Shown here one piece after another: positions 12,187-25,823 of a stretch of DNA of 64,000 nucleotides. The DNA is taken from positions 37,234,707 to 37,298,706 of the forward strand of contig CALNVZ010003425.1 in the NCBI GenBank assembly GCA_940671915.1. Direction: 5' to 3'. Below the pieces are notes generated by a model. That model was not told the DNA's origin and ran no database searches. It saw only the letters and a program-made list of their open reading frames with translations. How positions within the stretch are numbered: position 1 is the stretch's first letter; every line of letters starts with the position of its first letter. The DNA is from Paracentrotus lividus. Lineage: Eukaryota > Echinodermata > Echinoidea > Camarodonta > Echinidae. Made by a program: the position numbers and the translations under genes.

Positions 12187-15100
12187 ATGGTGCGACTAAC
12201 AGATCTCTTACTCATGGCACGGAAGCAGGTTCCAGCATGGAAGAAAGCTAACCGACATTATCGCTACACCATGTCAAGACCCTGGACCATCCAGGCTCAG
12301 ATACAGAACCTGCCTGGGAGAGAACGCCCTAAGGTCCAGGTTGAACCAATCAAAGAATGGAAGATCTTCAAAGGGGACTTGGTAAAATTTTAAACTTTAA
12401 AGTACATTTTCAAATTCTCAGACAAAGAAGAATGCTTTAAAATGTTGCTGGACTTGTTGGTCTATTCCATCGGAAATCGTGACAAAGTATTTAATAAACA
12501 AGACAAGTCATGTTATTTTAATTTCTAGTTTAGGGGGAGATAGATAAAAATTCCAGTACCTAATTCTTTGTAGGATTTTGTTTAATGTTTTTTGAAGCTT
12601 TTTACACCGGACAGGGTTTTCAGTATGACTTGGAGGGGGGATGGGGGGCTTAGGCAAAATACCTCACATTCTAGTAATTAAACATGAGCTGAAAAAGCTA
12701 GGCTATGTTTTCTTTTTCTTTTGTTTTGACATCTAGATTAAAGCAATTGTAGAAGTATCTAATTTTTAATCATTATGAAGATCATAAAACGTAGTTGCTG
12801 TGACGTATCTCAGGAAAAAAATGTTGTGATCCTTTGTTTCATTTGTGACATTGCTGATGTTTGTGGTCTTTATGTTTCTTTTTATTCTTAATCTAGGTTC
12901 AGGTTCTTAAAGGAAGAGACACTAGCAAACTAGGGCTAGTCTTAGACATTGTAAAGCAGAGAAATTGGATCATAGTAGAAGGACTCAATTGTGTAAGTAT
13001 TCATGTTTCAGAGACTCTGACTATTCTACCCCAAAAAATGTCATTTTTTTTTGCATGGCATGTCTATGATGGAATTCATAACTGGCATGAAATTCAGTGA
13101 AATTGACTTGGCCGATTTTGAGATATCTTGGGGACAAATATAGGGCTTAAAAATAAATAATAAATAAAGAAAATTATGACGAAAATAAGAGGTGAATTGT
13201 CAAAAACAGACCACCTAATAAGAAATTAATTTCGATACGAGAATTTTTTCCTAGTACAATTGTTAGGAATGCTATAAGAAATAATAATACACAAAATTAG
13301 CATTCTAGGAGCGTTATTTTATCAATTACAGCAAAAAGTATAATTTCATGCATAAATTAGCATAACTAATTTATATAAGATAAATCAATATTATTTTGGA
13401 AAAATTATCAGCACAGTCTTGTAGATTACATGGCACACTAGACATCACTTTCTTTTTATGTTTTTTTTTTTTTTAATAATTTAATTACCAATGTCATTCA
13501 GTTGTCATTTTTGTCTTTGATTACATTGCCCTGTCTTTTTCTTACTTTCCAATGATTATTTTTTGAAGAAATTTGTTGAAAGAATGGATGACCCGTCAGT
13601 CTCCTTGAGTACAAATATATTAGAAATCTTTTAATTATTTTACCAGCAACCTTTTCATCCTAAATATTAATGAAATGTTTTCTCAATAAATGAAAAAAAA
13701 TATTGTTTATAATTATGCTTCATGATTACACCATCCTGAAATCCATATGTTAATTGTTGATTTTTATTGTTTTTTATTTCTTTATTTTTTTCCCCAGCAT
13801 TACAGGAGAATAGGCAAAATGCCCGGATATTCAGGTACGATGATAAAAAGTGAGGCACCTTTGGATGTGAGGGAGGTAGCCTTAGTGGACCCGTCAGACA
13901 AGTAAGAGTTCAAATCATCCTTTCTCGTACACTGTACGAAATTGAAACTGTATATATTCCCAAATTTTCAATTTGCGAGGGTATGATTTTAGTGAATTTT
14001 GTGATGTTTTCATTACTATAAATAGCCATATACAGTGTGCCCCAGAAAGAACTATACACCTTTGAAATGGCTACCAATTAAGAAATATATGGTTCTTGGA
14101 GGGAAAGATTTATATGTAGATAAAGCTCATATCCTCAACTATTATTTGACACCAAAATGTCAAAAAATGATGCATGCTTCAATGAGCAATGTCCACTTTT
14201 GTGAAGGACACAAAAATGAGGCTGTGCAGGAATTTGCTATTCATTTATCATCTTCATATGGGCGGCCAAAAGGGCAAATATGAATAATGGCGTGAATCGG
14301 CTAACAAAGACAAAATAAGCCAAGATACAAAATAACAAACGCCAATAATATGATTATGAAAACAAAAAGGTTAACCATTACATATTTGCATAATATCTTG
14401 GTGTATTTTGTCTTCCTTAGCCGATTCACGCCATTATTCATGCTGGCCTTTTTGGCCGCCCATATGAAGGTGATAAATGAAAAGCAAATTCCTGCGCAGC
14501 CTCGTTTTTGTGTCCTCCACAACGGTGGGTGTTGCTATTTGAAGCATGCATCATTTTTGGACATTTTGGTGTTAAATAATATTTTAGAATATGAGCTTTA
14601 TCTACATATATTTTTTCCCTCTCAAGAACCATATATTTTTCTATTTGGTAGCCATTTCAAAAGTGTATAGTTCTTTCTGGGACACACTGTATATTCTACT
14701 CATACTAGAACAAGATTTTTAATGGGGTCATTTGTCCAGTCCCAATGTTCTGAGTACCTTGTTATAATGGGAGGGCACTGTATTGAAAATAAGACCAACA
14801 CTTCAAAAGAAATCACTGTGTTCTAAAATGTTCATTTCAGTCATGGCTAAGTATCATCAATTTTAGACTATTCAGTAAGAAATTGTGAAAATTTTCTCTT
14901 GTGTGTCTCTACTTGTAAAATGTGCCTGGTTAAACCTATGAAATATAGTTTGAAAAATGTTGGGTGTTTTGAGTCCCTTCAATGTTTACATTTACATTAC
15001 CCAGTGCTGAATCATTATCAAACACTTTTAATTTTGTTAGCAAAAAGGAAATTGGCATGAAACTAATCAAAATATTACTCAGTCCTTTTACAAAATGTAT

Positions 15101-18100
15101 ATTTTATTTCTTTTTTTCTGCACATTATAATATTAATACAAAAAAAAAAATAGATAAAGTATAAAGATAGAAAATTAATTCATATCTAGACGGCGAAAGT
15201 CTGAGAAACACTTAATATGTACCGACGGCGCACTTAGCCATGGCTATACCGCACAAAACGCCGTGTAGTTAAGCCAATACTGTGAATTTCACTTACACAT
15301 TTAGTTTCCATATAGCTTAATAAGCGTTAATAAACTTTTATGTAACGGTCACTTTAGCCATGGCTACCGCACAAACGGTGTGTGCAAATCTGTGTAATTA
15401 TCCACTTACCAGCATTAGATTCTCCAATTACAAAGTAATAAGAATAACTATTTGATATAATGAAAACAGTACTGATTTTCTGACCACAAACGATAACAAC
15501 CAGTTTTATTTCTGTAATTTAAAATGGCACACACTAAAATACGATGTTTTATAATGTAAATAAAGTGTACTTACTGTAACAGACAATATACAGTCTGTCG
15601 GATCAAAAATAAAAATGGTACAGTCGGATGAAAAAAAAAAAGATTAAGTAATGTGAAAATATTTTTCAGAATAATCTTTTGTGGATTGCGTACAGAACAT
15701 AAAGCCAAAAGAATTTTCCTTGATGAGATGCAGCTTTGGTTTCTATGTATAAATATTGCTTTCGATAAAACAAAAGTTATGCTTAATTTGGTGCGTACGA
15801 GGAACAAATGAATTGAGCACTTTATGGCATGATATGCTGAAACCAATACACAAAGCATGGGACGGCGTACGAAAAATGGAATTTTCTTGATTAGAGAAAA
15901 CTAGTCATATATTCAAAATATTATAACACCGAATGTGATGAAAAAATATGCCAGTTGAAAAGAGTGATCTTCTGGCTTTATGAAAAAATACCAAGGCAAT
16001 AGCAGTCTGATGATCAAACATCACAAAATAGGCCATGCGTTTTGAGGTTGGGGCCTTTTTTCGTTACATGATACGTTTTATCAAGAAGAAATTGTACCGT
16101 TGTATATATTTGAAAAGAGTAGTTCTTCTTATATTTGACCCCTATACCAAAAAGTTATACATATTCTAAAAGAAATTGTCTGAAGAATTACAAAAAATCA
16201 TTCTGAAAAGGAATAGGTTAGTCATAAGAAGTTACAGATCAAAATGTGATAAAAAGGTGAGAAAAAAAATACTTCCAGAAAAATCTTGGCAAAAAAAAAT
16301 TAAGGATCCTACAAGAAATAACATGCATTATTGAACTCTTCAAAGTCAGACCTTCCAACAATATATAACTTGTTAGGGGTTAATTGTGATAAAATAATTT
16401 TCCGCGATCATCTTCCAGCGAAAAATTTCAAGATCAGAAAGTTTGGGGAAATATGTGTTATGGGGCAATTCCACGGTAACTGACGTTACACACAACCAAA
16501 TTTCTACATTGTTGTACCGTAGTTAAATAATAAGATACATGGGTCTTCAAATTAATGTACCTAAATAAGTCAATATAAAAGGAAGAAGTTGTATCTAAAA
16601 TTCACACCAAACATTATTTCATTGAAAGCGCAAGCAGAAAATGTGTCGGTAATGACGTTACAGAAAAACGGACATGCAAATCTGAGTGTATTGACAATCA
16701 ATAAAATCATCATGTCAGATACGTGTTGTAAGATAGTCCTTATATACATCAATATGGTCTTATGAACAGATTTGAAATAGGAGAGATTTTCAAATTTTTG
16801 TTTATGCGGGGAAACTTTTGTGAAGACACGTCGGTAACTGATCGTTACGTAACTGACGTTACCCTACATCTTCCATAGACTTTACACATGTAAAATACTC
16901 AATTTTGAATTTGATCAAAAATATTTGTCCGGGCTTCTGAGAATTATGTGTTTGATATGACATCATACTATGTTCTAGGCCACAGATTGGCACAAATAAG
17001 AAGTAATGTAGTCATTTCCTCGTATTCAGTTAAAACTTTACTATGAACATGACAGTTTTTACACATGTATTTCCTATTGGGTTTGTACATGTACATATAG
17101 AATAGTTTGAAAATCTATATTTCTTTCTACTTTTAGAAACTAATATTCATCACATACATTGTAAATATGTATTAAGATATTAAATACTCTAAAATAGATA
17201 TTTTGATTGATTACATACCGTAGGATGTCCCATACATGCATTTTTGTGTGTAGTGTATGTGAATCTTAGCAATAATAGGTGCCTTCCATTATACTTGATG
17301 ATTCTAAACCTCGCAGCACACACGCAATGAATTGATTTTAAACTCACTTTTAAACAGTTTCTTCCTCAATTCAAACTTAAACATGCAACAGTAATCCATT
17401 TAACTCATCCGCAGTCATTAAATGCGAAACTCAAAGCTATAGGTAATGAAATTGTTGAAATTACTGTTCGTCTTTGGCATCAAAGAAATCTGTTAAAAGT
17501 AAAGTAAAGTGTGTGTTTCCTAGCTTAATTTGTTCTCTCCACAAAATTGCTTCCATCTAAGCAGATGCACAGACATGGACTATGATCATACTTTCTTCTT
17601 TTTTTCATCTTATTATGAATTTTTTTTTACGGACGAAGTAAATTTTAAAACACAACGTGATTTTATTTAATGAGATAATCATAACATTTAAAATCATAGG
17701 CTCATTATTCCAAATTCAGAATATATAGCAATGGAACCTTGATCAACCAATATATAATCAACTGAAATCTAAAGCAGATTGGAGGGCTTACAAAATGATA
17801 CATGTACATGTACACTGCACATGGGTGTTCCCAACTCTTAAATCATAAAAGAAGAAGTTACCATGGCACTGGCAGTCTTTTTTTATTGCTAAATGGTTAG
17901 TTTAAGTAGTAGAAAGTAAGTTCAGATGCATAAACAGGAGTCCAAATGTAATGTTTTTTATGAAATAAGAAATAATGGCATCATGGTAACTGACGTTACA
18001 CTTAGGTCATGGTAACTGACGTTACAACAAATTGGTGTCAATTTTGACTGATTGTATTGTGAATATCCATAGCTTTGCTATTGATAATAATGAGGAATGC

Positions 18101-21100
18101 TGTCAATACATAGAAAATCTTAATTGGCATATTTGATACTGTCTTTCGCTTGTTGGAAAAAAATCAACAAGTTTATGTTTTCGGTAACTGACGTTACATT
18201 CAAATGAGGGTTGATTAATCTCAGTTTCTTGACCAAAGTCACAATTGAACCAATTTTATCAAATACAGTGACAAAAGGTCTCTATAATAACTATTATCCA
18301 GGAAAGATTATCGAGGAACAAGAAAACGATTTTAGTTCGAGAAAATGAAAGTGAGTATTCTTGTTATATACCTTCTATAAACCACAAAAATTATTGAAAA
18401 CATACAAGCATTGATATAGAAGTAGAATACATGGGCCGACCATCAGGGGAGAAGAACGGACGACAAAGAAAGGAAGCGGATCGTATAATGAATAAAAAAA
18501 AAAGGAAAGTGTAACGCATCTACAATAATACATAAGAACCACTAACATACACCAAAATAATCAAATCACAAAAATAAAGTCCAATAAAAACAAAAAAAAA
18601 AATTAGTATAAATAAAAAAAACAGAAATAATAAAAAACAATAAAAATAACAAGATAAAAATAATAAAATAAAAAATAATAAAAAAAAAAAATACAAAATA
18701 TAAACTAACAAAAAAAAAAGACAAAAATAAAAAAATAAAAAAAAAATAAATTAATAAAAAAATAAATAAATAAAAAAGAAAACAAAAATAAAAAAAAAAA
18801 AAAAAAAAAAAAAAAAATAAAAAAAAATAAAAAAAAACGAAAAAAAATCAAAATAAATAAAAATATGACCAAAAAAAAAAAAAAAAAAATTAAATATACA
18901 AAAAAAAAAATAATAAAAAAAAACAATAAATATAAAACTAAAAATAAAGAAACCAAAAAAAATAAATAAAAAGAGAAGAAAAAAAAAAAAAAAAATTGAA
19001 AAAAAAAAAAAAACATCCAAAAAAACATAAAAAAAAAAACAAGTAAATTAATAAAAAAAGTATGAGACACTAAATTTTATAAAGAGATTATATGTTTTTT
19101 CTTTCTCCACATCGAATCAAAACTTCACACAAAACTAAACATTACAAATGAATTTTAAAACCTATACACGGACCATTGAATGCTTAACCTCCATAAACAA
19201 CGTTGGGCGGAATTCCCCGTCGTTAAACACAAAACACACCCCCAAACCCCCGACAGCCCTTTTTTTCCCCCACAAACAACCCTTTTTTTTTTCCCCCCCA
19301 TTTGGGTTAATTTTTTGAAAATCAAAATGATTTGAACCAAATAATCTTTTTGAATTTCCGGCACCCTTGTCCGGATTTTCATGGAATTGCCCTTATGATG
19401 TTTATTTACCCAGAATGTAACTCAGTTTTTCCTTACAACCTTTTGAAGTTACACTAATTACTTGTAAACACTTAAAACTTCAATTAAAATATATTTACAG
19501 TTCTTATTGTTGATACAAATGATACGATCTGGCTTATAGCGAGGGATTTGACTTTTCTTGGTTCAAAGACATGTGAACAGGTGTATACATGTGTATCTCT
19601 GAGAGTTACACATATGAGGGTATACCATCAATTAGCTTAATTAAGTAACTATTAATGAGTGTAGATTTGACCCACTATTAAATCTCATGAATTACAATCC
19701 AATCAAACTTTGTCATGTTATGTTCAATGATATTATAACTCATTTGTCTAACTGAGAAATAGAAATTTATGTTCCCTCCATCATCTGCTGTACGAAAATG
19801 GGTACTTTGAGTTAATTAATCGTTAATTAGTCATAAATAAATTGACCACAGGTATTCCTTAACCCTATTATATTAATTCTCTTCAAACTAATACCCAATT
19901 TACCCATATAGCATCCATATTTAAAGTTTGACACCAATTTTCAATTTAAACTACCGTCTTACTCATTTACATGTAGGTAAATTAATTAATTAGCTTAATT
20001 AGCTTAATTAGGTATCCTTAAGTTCAACTTTGATCCATTTTTAATGTGAAGGTGAAAGCTTAATTTTGAAAATTTAAAATTAAAATAGAAATTTATGCTC
20101 CTCCTCCTCATGCTCCTCCTCCTCCTCCACCGTGCAAAAATGGCTACTCAGAGTTAATAAACGCTAATTACTCATAAACTGATTAACGATTTGCATTTAT
20201 TTTACTTTTAAGTAATTGCCAGATTAATTCCCTTCAACTTAATACCAAGCATACCCATATAGCACATGTATTTAGCATTTTATATCATTATTTATTTCTG
20301 TACTTGTCGCGCACATGTAACAACACCACCTATATGGGGGCCACTATAAAACACATGGCCTTGGCCTACTATAAAAAAATGTTTTCCACTTGTACCAATT
20401 TATTTGACACAGACTGTAGTATTTGACTGCAATCAGTCATATTATCTTGTAATGAATTGAAATAATGAATGCTACCTTTTTTTTATTATTCCAAAACTTA
20501 AAACTCAACTACGTGTTCATGTTGTGAATTTATGTTTACTTTGATAATTTGTTTGTTCATTCTTCAAGCAAACCGACAGACATTGACTTTCGCTACACAG
20601 AAGCTGGAGAGAAAGTACGGGTGTCAAAAAGGACAGGCAGAATCATCCCTATTCCTATAGTAGACTCAGATAGTAGAGATTACAAAACTAAGGAAAGCTA
20701 TATCGGTACGATTTTTTTTTTTTTTAAGCTTATCTAGTGTTGTAGTCATGAGATTGAATTGTGGAAGAGACAATGAATGCACCTAAGAATTATTTATTGA
20801 TGTGAGGTTTTGGAATCAAGAAAATGATTAGAAATTTACCAAATTCTTCTGAGAGTAGATTGCATTGCACACAAAAATGCATGTATGGGACTACATGACC
20901 ATATGCTCACATGTTCGGGACCCGAACATTTCAGCTTTTTATGTCATATTATCACTATGAGGGCATTTGAAAAGCAATCCTTTTCAATTGAACTTTCCAC
21001 TATAAAATTCTTCCTAAATAGCTTGAAAATGATTTGAAAGTTCAAAATTATTTTGTTGACCCATGATCTTTCCCACTACACTAGATTCTCTTTAAAGATA

Positions 21101-21735
21101 TTTTTATGATGTGTATTCTAACAAAAATTTTAACCTGATTTACTGATGTGGAGAAACCCTCAATTATAAGTAAATCCTCCTGGACTGTTTTTAAATTTAT
21201 AAGAACGAAAGCAAAATATTTGTTATATTTTTTATGATGGCAACTTGGTGGCCTATTTCGCGAGCTCCAAGCTGAGCCTGTGTCTGTTTAGATTCCTTGG
21301 GTACGGTGAATTAATATCAATTATGATTCTGGATTTGGAGCTACATGTACCTTTACACAGATTTTTGTAGTTCTTGCAATTGGCATGTGAAAGAATCTAG
21401 AGATTTTCCCCTCCTTTACAACCACATTGCACTGAATGGTAAGGTTTTTTTTTTCTTTTTTTTTTCTTAAATGAATTAAGTTCATTAATGGTCATTAGAA
21501 TAATGAAGTTGATCCTTGAGTTTTCAATGATAACTTGTTCTGATACCTGAGACTTCTTTTATTTGAGATAATTGTCATATTGTTTTATTGAATTTCAGAA
21601 CAACCCAAAGACTCAGTTGCAGATGAAGTATGTAAAAAGACATTTGAGCCCTCCTTGAAAACAGTGGAAGAGGAATTGATGGAAGCGTATGGCATTGAAG
21701 AAACTAGAAAACCTGCAAAGACCTATTGGTATTGA
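12187..21735 (+). CDS. MRPL24: 39S ribosomal protein L24, mitochondrial (five coding exons)
   Basis: Coding exons 12187-12381, 12897-12992, 13798-13901, 20569-20705 and 21599-21735 join through GT/AG introns in consistent phase (0, 0, 2, 1) to 222 residues, close to the roughly 216 of vertebrate L24. The product belongs to the large subunit of the mitochondrial ribosome and helps assemble it on 16S rRNA. Exon 1 (basic, with [16 protein letters not shown]) is the mitochondrial extension. The end of exon 1 plus exon 2 form the KOW motif ([19 protein letters not shown]). Exon 4 carries [17 protein letters not shown] and exon 5 ends KTYWY-stop. The ATG follows an AG acceptor at 12164, so a non-coding upstream exon is expected. 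Intron 4 is 6.7 kb and carries two transposons. Identity rests on domain order and length. Confidence 0.9.
14033..14689. mobile_element. Mariner-like foldback MITE in MRPL24 intron 4
   Basis: Begins CAGTGTGCCCCAGAAAG and ends CTTTCTGGGACACACTG, flanked on both sides by TA, the Tc1/mariner target. The arms (about 14033-14330 and 14394-14689) are long reverse complements with a 60-bp loop. Open frames in the arms are present because of the repeat. The CAGTG..CACTG termini and TA target agree with the mariner superfamily; no transposase is encoded. Confidence 0.85.
15229..15383 (+). repeat. Two copies of a ~34-bp motif, 119 bp apart
   Basis: CACTTAGCCATGGCTA and CCGCACAAA occur at 15229-15263 and, slightly altered, at 15349-15383, within intron 4 of MRPL24. 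The rest of the spacer is not obviously repeated. Meaning unknown. Confidence 0.5.
16463..19392. mobile_element. 2.9-kb non-autonomous DNA transposon with 5-bp target duplication
   Basis: The termini are an 11-bp inverted repeat, GGGCAATTCCA at 16463-16473 and TGGAATTGCCC at 19382-19392. TTATG directly flanks both ends (16458-16462 and 19393-19397), a clean 5-bp target duplication. The left half holds about seven copies of the imperfect palindrome GGTAACTGACGTTACA, near 16475, 16649, 16833 (two close copies), 17985, 18008 and 18182. The right half has an A-rich run. No transposase frame is seen. It lies inside MRPL24 intron 4. The superfamily is not determined. Confidence 0.85.
18485..19070 (+). 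repeat. A-rich low-complexity block
   Basis: Nearly pure (A)n with scattered T, C and G, part of the right half of the 2.9-kb transposon. The long minus-strand open frames here translate as Phe/Leu/Ile-rich strings and are artefacts of composition. Such tracts are prone to assembly and base-calling error. Confidence 0.85.
19745..20295 (+). repeat. Two diverged tandem units of ~340 bp
   Basis: Unit 1 (about 19745-19990) and unit 2 (about 20085-20295) share AAATAGAAATTTATG, a GAGTTAAT..TTAAT block, CTTCAAACTAATACC-like and ATACCCATATAGCA segments in the same order. Unit 2 contains a CTCCTCCTC expansion. Located in MRPL24 intron 4 between the transposon and exon 4. Confidence 0.6.
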
Positions 21736-22184
21736 GAGCTACATGTACATGCAAGAACAGAACAGATGGTAACCTTCATATTGAGAAACACTGCAGAAAA
21801 TGTTACCTTAAAGAGATCTGAATGCAGAATACATCACTCTCATACGAATTTATGAATGACGTAGGTTTGACGAACTGAGCTTTACGCAGTCGTGATGCAA
21901 AGATCCTGTTGGTTATTGTGTCTCAAAGAGTGAACATATTCATAATGAACAACATATGTGAAACAAAATGATGACTTACATGCCAACAGAAAGCGTTCCT
22001 CATATAAAGCAATAGGAAAAACAGTCCACCCCTAATATAGTGAGGTGCTTGGGACATCTTTACAACAAAATCTTACCGTACTGAATACATAGGCACATAA
22101 AAACATTTGAAACGTTTGAAATCGGGATGGGACTTGTAACATTCTTGGTACAATGAAATTTTGTTATATCTGTGCTTGTTATAA

Positions 22185-22468
22185 CAGGGTTCCAGCATTT
22201 AAAAAAAACAAAATTCCCTGATTTTTCCCCTGATGAAATCTAAAAATTCTCTGATAATTATTTAAACCCATTTCTAGTTTCGCGTGTTTTCTTTGTTGCC
22301 GCCGTGAACTATTTGCAGTATAAAACACTAGTCTGACTGACTACCGAACTTTCGATTTTTGGGCAAATCATATTTCCCTGACTTTTCCCTGATTTTGAAG
22401 CATTATTATCAAATTCCCTGACTTTTCCCTGACTGAAAGAAATTAAAATAATTTTCCCTGATTACCCT
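22185..22468 (+). mobile_element. Short MITE, truncated by the gap (first copy)
   Basis: First copy of the element seen complete at 24386-24687. It begins CAGGGTTCCAGC and contains several TTCCCTGACTTTTCCCTGA-like phrases. The far terminus is missing because the N gap begins inside it, which shows that this repeat is where assembly failed. Confidence 0.7.
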
Positions 22469-22568
22469 NNNNNNNNNNNNNNNNNNNNNNNNNNNNNNNN
22501 NNNNNNNNNNNNNNNNNNNNNNNNNNNNNNNNNNNNNNNNNNNNNNNNNNNNNNNNNNNNNNNNNNNN
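22469..22568. other. Assembly gap of 100 N
   Basis: Exactly 100 undetermined bases, the conventional placeholder for a gap of unknown size, between the two copies of the MRPL24 3' region. Confidence 1.
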
Positions 22569-22769
22569 ACTATAAAAAAATGTTTTCCACTTGTACCAAT
22601 TTATTTGACACAGACTGTAGTATTTGACTGCAATCAGTCATATTATCTTGTAATGAATTGAAATAATGAATGCTACCTTTTTTTTATTATTCCAAAACTT
22701 AAAACTCAACTACGTGTTCATGTTGTGAATTTATGTTTACTTTGATAATTTGTTTGTTCATTCTTCAAG

Positions 22770-23936
22770 CAAACCGACAGACATTGACTTTCGCTACACA
22801 GAAGCTGGAGAGAAAGTACGGGTGTCAAAAAGGACAGGCAGAATCATCCCTATTCCTATAGTAGACTCAGATAGTAGAGATTACAAAACTAAGGAAAGCT
22901 ATATCGGTACGATTTTTTTTTTTTTTAAGCTTATCTAGTGTTGTAGTCATGAGATTGAATTGTGGAAGAGACAATGAATGCACCTAAGAATTATTTATTG
23001 ATGTGAGGTTTTGGAATCAAGAAAATGATTAGAAATTTACCAAATTCTTCTGAGAGTAGATTGCATTGCACACAAAAATGCATGTATGGGACTACATGAC
23101 CATATGCTCACATGTTCGGGACCCGAACATTTCAGCTTTTTATGTCATATTATCACTATGAGGGCATTTGAAAAGCAATCCTTTTCAATTGAACTTTCCA
23201 CTATAAAATTCTTCCTAAATAGCTTGAAAATGATTTGAAAGTTCAAAATTATTTTGTTGACCCATGATCTTTCCCACTACACTAGATTCTCTTTAAAGAT
23301 ATTTTTATGATGTGTATTCTAACAAAAATTTAAACCTGATTTACTGATGTGGAGAAACCCTCAATTATAAGTAAATCCTCCTGGACTGTTTTTAAATTTA
23401 TAAGAACGAAAGCAAAATATTTGTTATATTTTTTATGATGGCAACTTGGTGGCCTATTTCGCGAGCTCCAAGCTGAGCCTGTGTCTGTTTAGATTCCTTG
23501 GGTACGGTGAATTAATATCAATTATGATTCTGGATTTGGAGCTACATGTACCTTTACACAGATTTTTGTAGTTCTTGCAATTGGCATGTGAAAGAATCTA
23601 GAGATTTTCCCCTCCTTTACAACCACATTGCACTGAATGGTAAGGTTTTTTTTTTCTTTTTTTTTTCTTAAATGAATTAAGTTCATTAATGGTCATTAGA
23701 ATAATGAAGTTGATCCTTGAGTTTTCAATGATAATTTGTTCTGATACCTGAGACTTCTTTTATTTGAGATAATTGTCATATTGTTTTATTGAATTTCAGA
23801 ACAACCCAAAGACTCAGTTGCAGATGAAGTATGTAAAAAGACATTTGAGCCCTCCTTGAAAACAGTGGAAGAGGAATTGATGGAAGCGTATGGCATTGAA
23901 GAAACTAGAAAACCTGCAAAGACCTATTGGTATTGA
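22770..23936 (+). pseudogene. Duplicate of the last two MRPL24 exons (probable assembly artefact)
   Basis: Exons 22770-22906 and 23800-23936 repeat exons 4 and 5 of MRPL24, splice sites and stop included, with no change in the encoded residues that I can see. The first three exons are not duplicated, so this cannot be a complete gene. If the duplication is artificial, the true gene uses only one of the two pairs. If real, transcripts could splice to either. Confidence 0.85.
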
Positions 23937-24385
23937 GATCTACATGTACATGCAAGAACAGAACAGATGGTAACCTTCATATTGAGAAACACTGCAGAAA
24001 ATGTTACCTTGAAGAGATCTGAATGCAGAATACATCACTCTCATACGAATTTATGAATGACGTAGGTTTGACGAACTGAGCTTTACGCAGTCGTGATGCA
24101 AAGATCCTGTTGGTTATTGTGTCTCAAAGAGTGAACATATTCATAATGAACAACATATGTGAAACAAAATGATGACTTACATGCCAACAGAAAGCGTACC
24201 TCATATAAAGCAATAGGAAAAACAGTCCACCCCTAATATAGTGAGGTGCTTGGGACATCTTTACAACAAAATCTTACCGTACTGAATACATAGGCACATA
24301 AAAACATTTGAAACGTTTGAAATCGGGATGGGACTTGTAACATTCTTGGTACAATGAAATTTTGTTATATCTGTGCTTGTTATAA

Positions 24386-24687
24386 CAGGGTTCCAGCATT
24401 TAAAAAAAACAAAATTCCCTGATTTTTCCCCTGATGAAATCTAAAAATTCTCTGATAATTATTTAAACCCATTTCTAGTTTCGCGTGTTTTCTTTGTTGC
24501 CGCCGTGAACTATTTGCAGTATAAAACACTAGTCTGACTGACTACCGAACTTTCGATTTTTGGGCAAATCATATTTCCCTGACTTTTCCCTGATTTTGAA
24601 GCATTATTATCAAATTCCCTGACTTTTCCCTGACTGAAAGAAATTAAAATAATTTTCCCTGGATTACGCGATGGTCTGGGAACCCTG
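24386..24687. mobile_element. 302-bp MITE with CAGGG termini
   Basis: Starts CAGGGTTCCAGC and ends GGGAACCCTG, an inverted pair. TATAA flanks both ends (24381-24385 and 24688-24692), a possible 5-bp target duplication. The interior repeats AATTCCCTGACTTTTCCCTG-like phrases. CAGGGTTCC-type ends are common on hAT-like MITEs, but those make 8-bp duplications, so I leave the superfamily open. Confidence 0.7.
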
Positions 24688-25823
24688 TATAATAGGAGTA
24701 GACTGTATAAACCAAGAAAGCACATGCATTCAAGAAGGCACATTTAAGAATAAAAAAGGTAAAATTTGTTGACAATAGGCAAGGGTCAGATGTTCCCCTA
24801 AAATTGAAAAACGACCCCCATATATCGATGATTGCTCATACATCTACATGTAGAGGGTAAATGACCTCATATTATTTAGCCCTGAACCCTAATGGGCCAT
24901 CTGTTTATGTGATGCCAAATTCAAGCCGATTCCATATCACAAAGATTTAAATGTTGATACGTTTTGATATTTACACTGGAACCTTGTTATAATAAAACAA
25001 ATGATGGTAAATGTCATGTACAGTATTAAGTACTTACATGTACCTTTTGAGAGGACATCAATAGCGTTTATATACATATAATTGGGTATTTCGGAAAAGA
25101 AACTGTTAGATAAATGTGATGGAAAATTGTCACTATTCTAAAATACAGTTCACTCACATTAACAAGCATGAATACAATGGGACTTTATTATAGCAAGACA
25201 ATTCTCTAGTTACAAATTTCAGGCATATTACCTAGCATGTTCTTATACTTGTCCTGTATAACAAGATTTTATTATAACAAGGTAATTGGTTCAGTCCAGA
25301 GTACTGTATTCGCTGTTATTTTCGCACGATTAATTTTTCGCGCTTAGAGGCTCAAAAATATTTGCGTGTTCTTAAATTCGCGCTGCATTTACGTACGAAC
25401 ACAATTGAACCTATGCAAAGCATGCATATGAAAGCATGCACATATATTCGCGCTGTACAATCATTGCGCGAAATCCGCGAAAATTTCCACCATTACAGTA
25501 TTTTGTTTTTACTTTAGACTGTATTAAAAATTCCAGTTCTTTGTATTTAACCCTAGTAGAATGCATAGCAAGGTTGTTCTTGTAAGTCCTTAAAAGCTTT
25601 ATATCTCAAGGCAACCCTGTATTTCAACAAACATTATATCTCTAGAATGTGTTTCAGTTTGATATCATCATCTATAGATTTCAACAGATGTTAATTTCAA
25701 AACTGGTATATAAACCAATCTGTGCCCTGTAACAAAAGACTTGCGATTGATAAAAAGATATGATTGATTTTTTTTTCTCAGTAGCCTCATCATGGACAGG
25801 TGCTTCAAAGTTGATGATCTTAA

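Larger units (their letters stand above)
20368..24669 (+). repeat. 2.1-kb direct duplication around a sequence gap
   Basis: 20368-22468 and 22569-24669 are collinear at an offset of exactly 2201 bp. I count only about five single-base differences (for example TTTTAACC/TTTAAACC, ACTTG/ATTTG, GAGAGC/GAGATC). The copies are separated by exactly 100 N. The block covers the last two coding exons of MRPL24 and their introns. Near-identity, the artificial gap and loss of unique sequence at the gap edge all indicate two haplotypes laid end to end. Confidence 0.9.

Noticed and set aside
18520-19070. Long minus-strand frames rich in Phe and Leu that look like membrane proteins
   Set aside because: They are translations of an A-rich low-complexity tract inside a transposon; no real residue pattern or start context.
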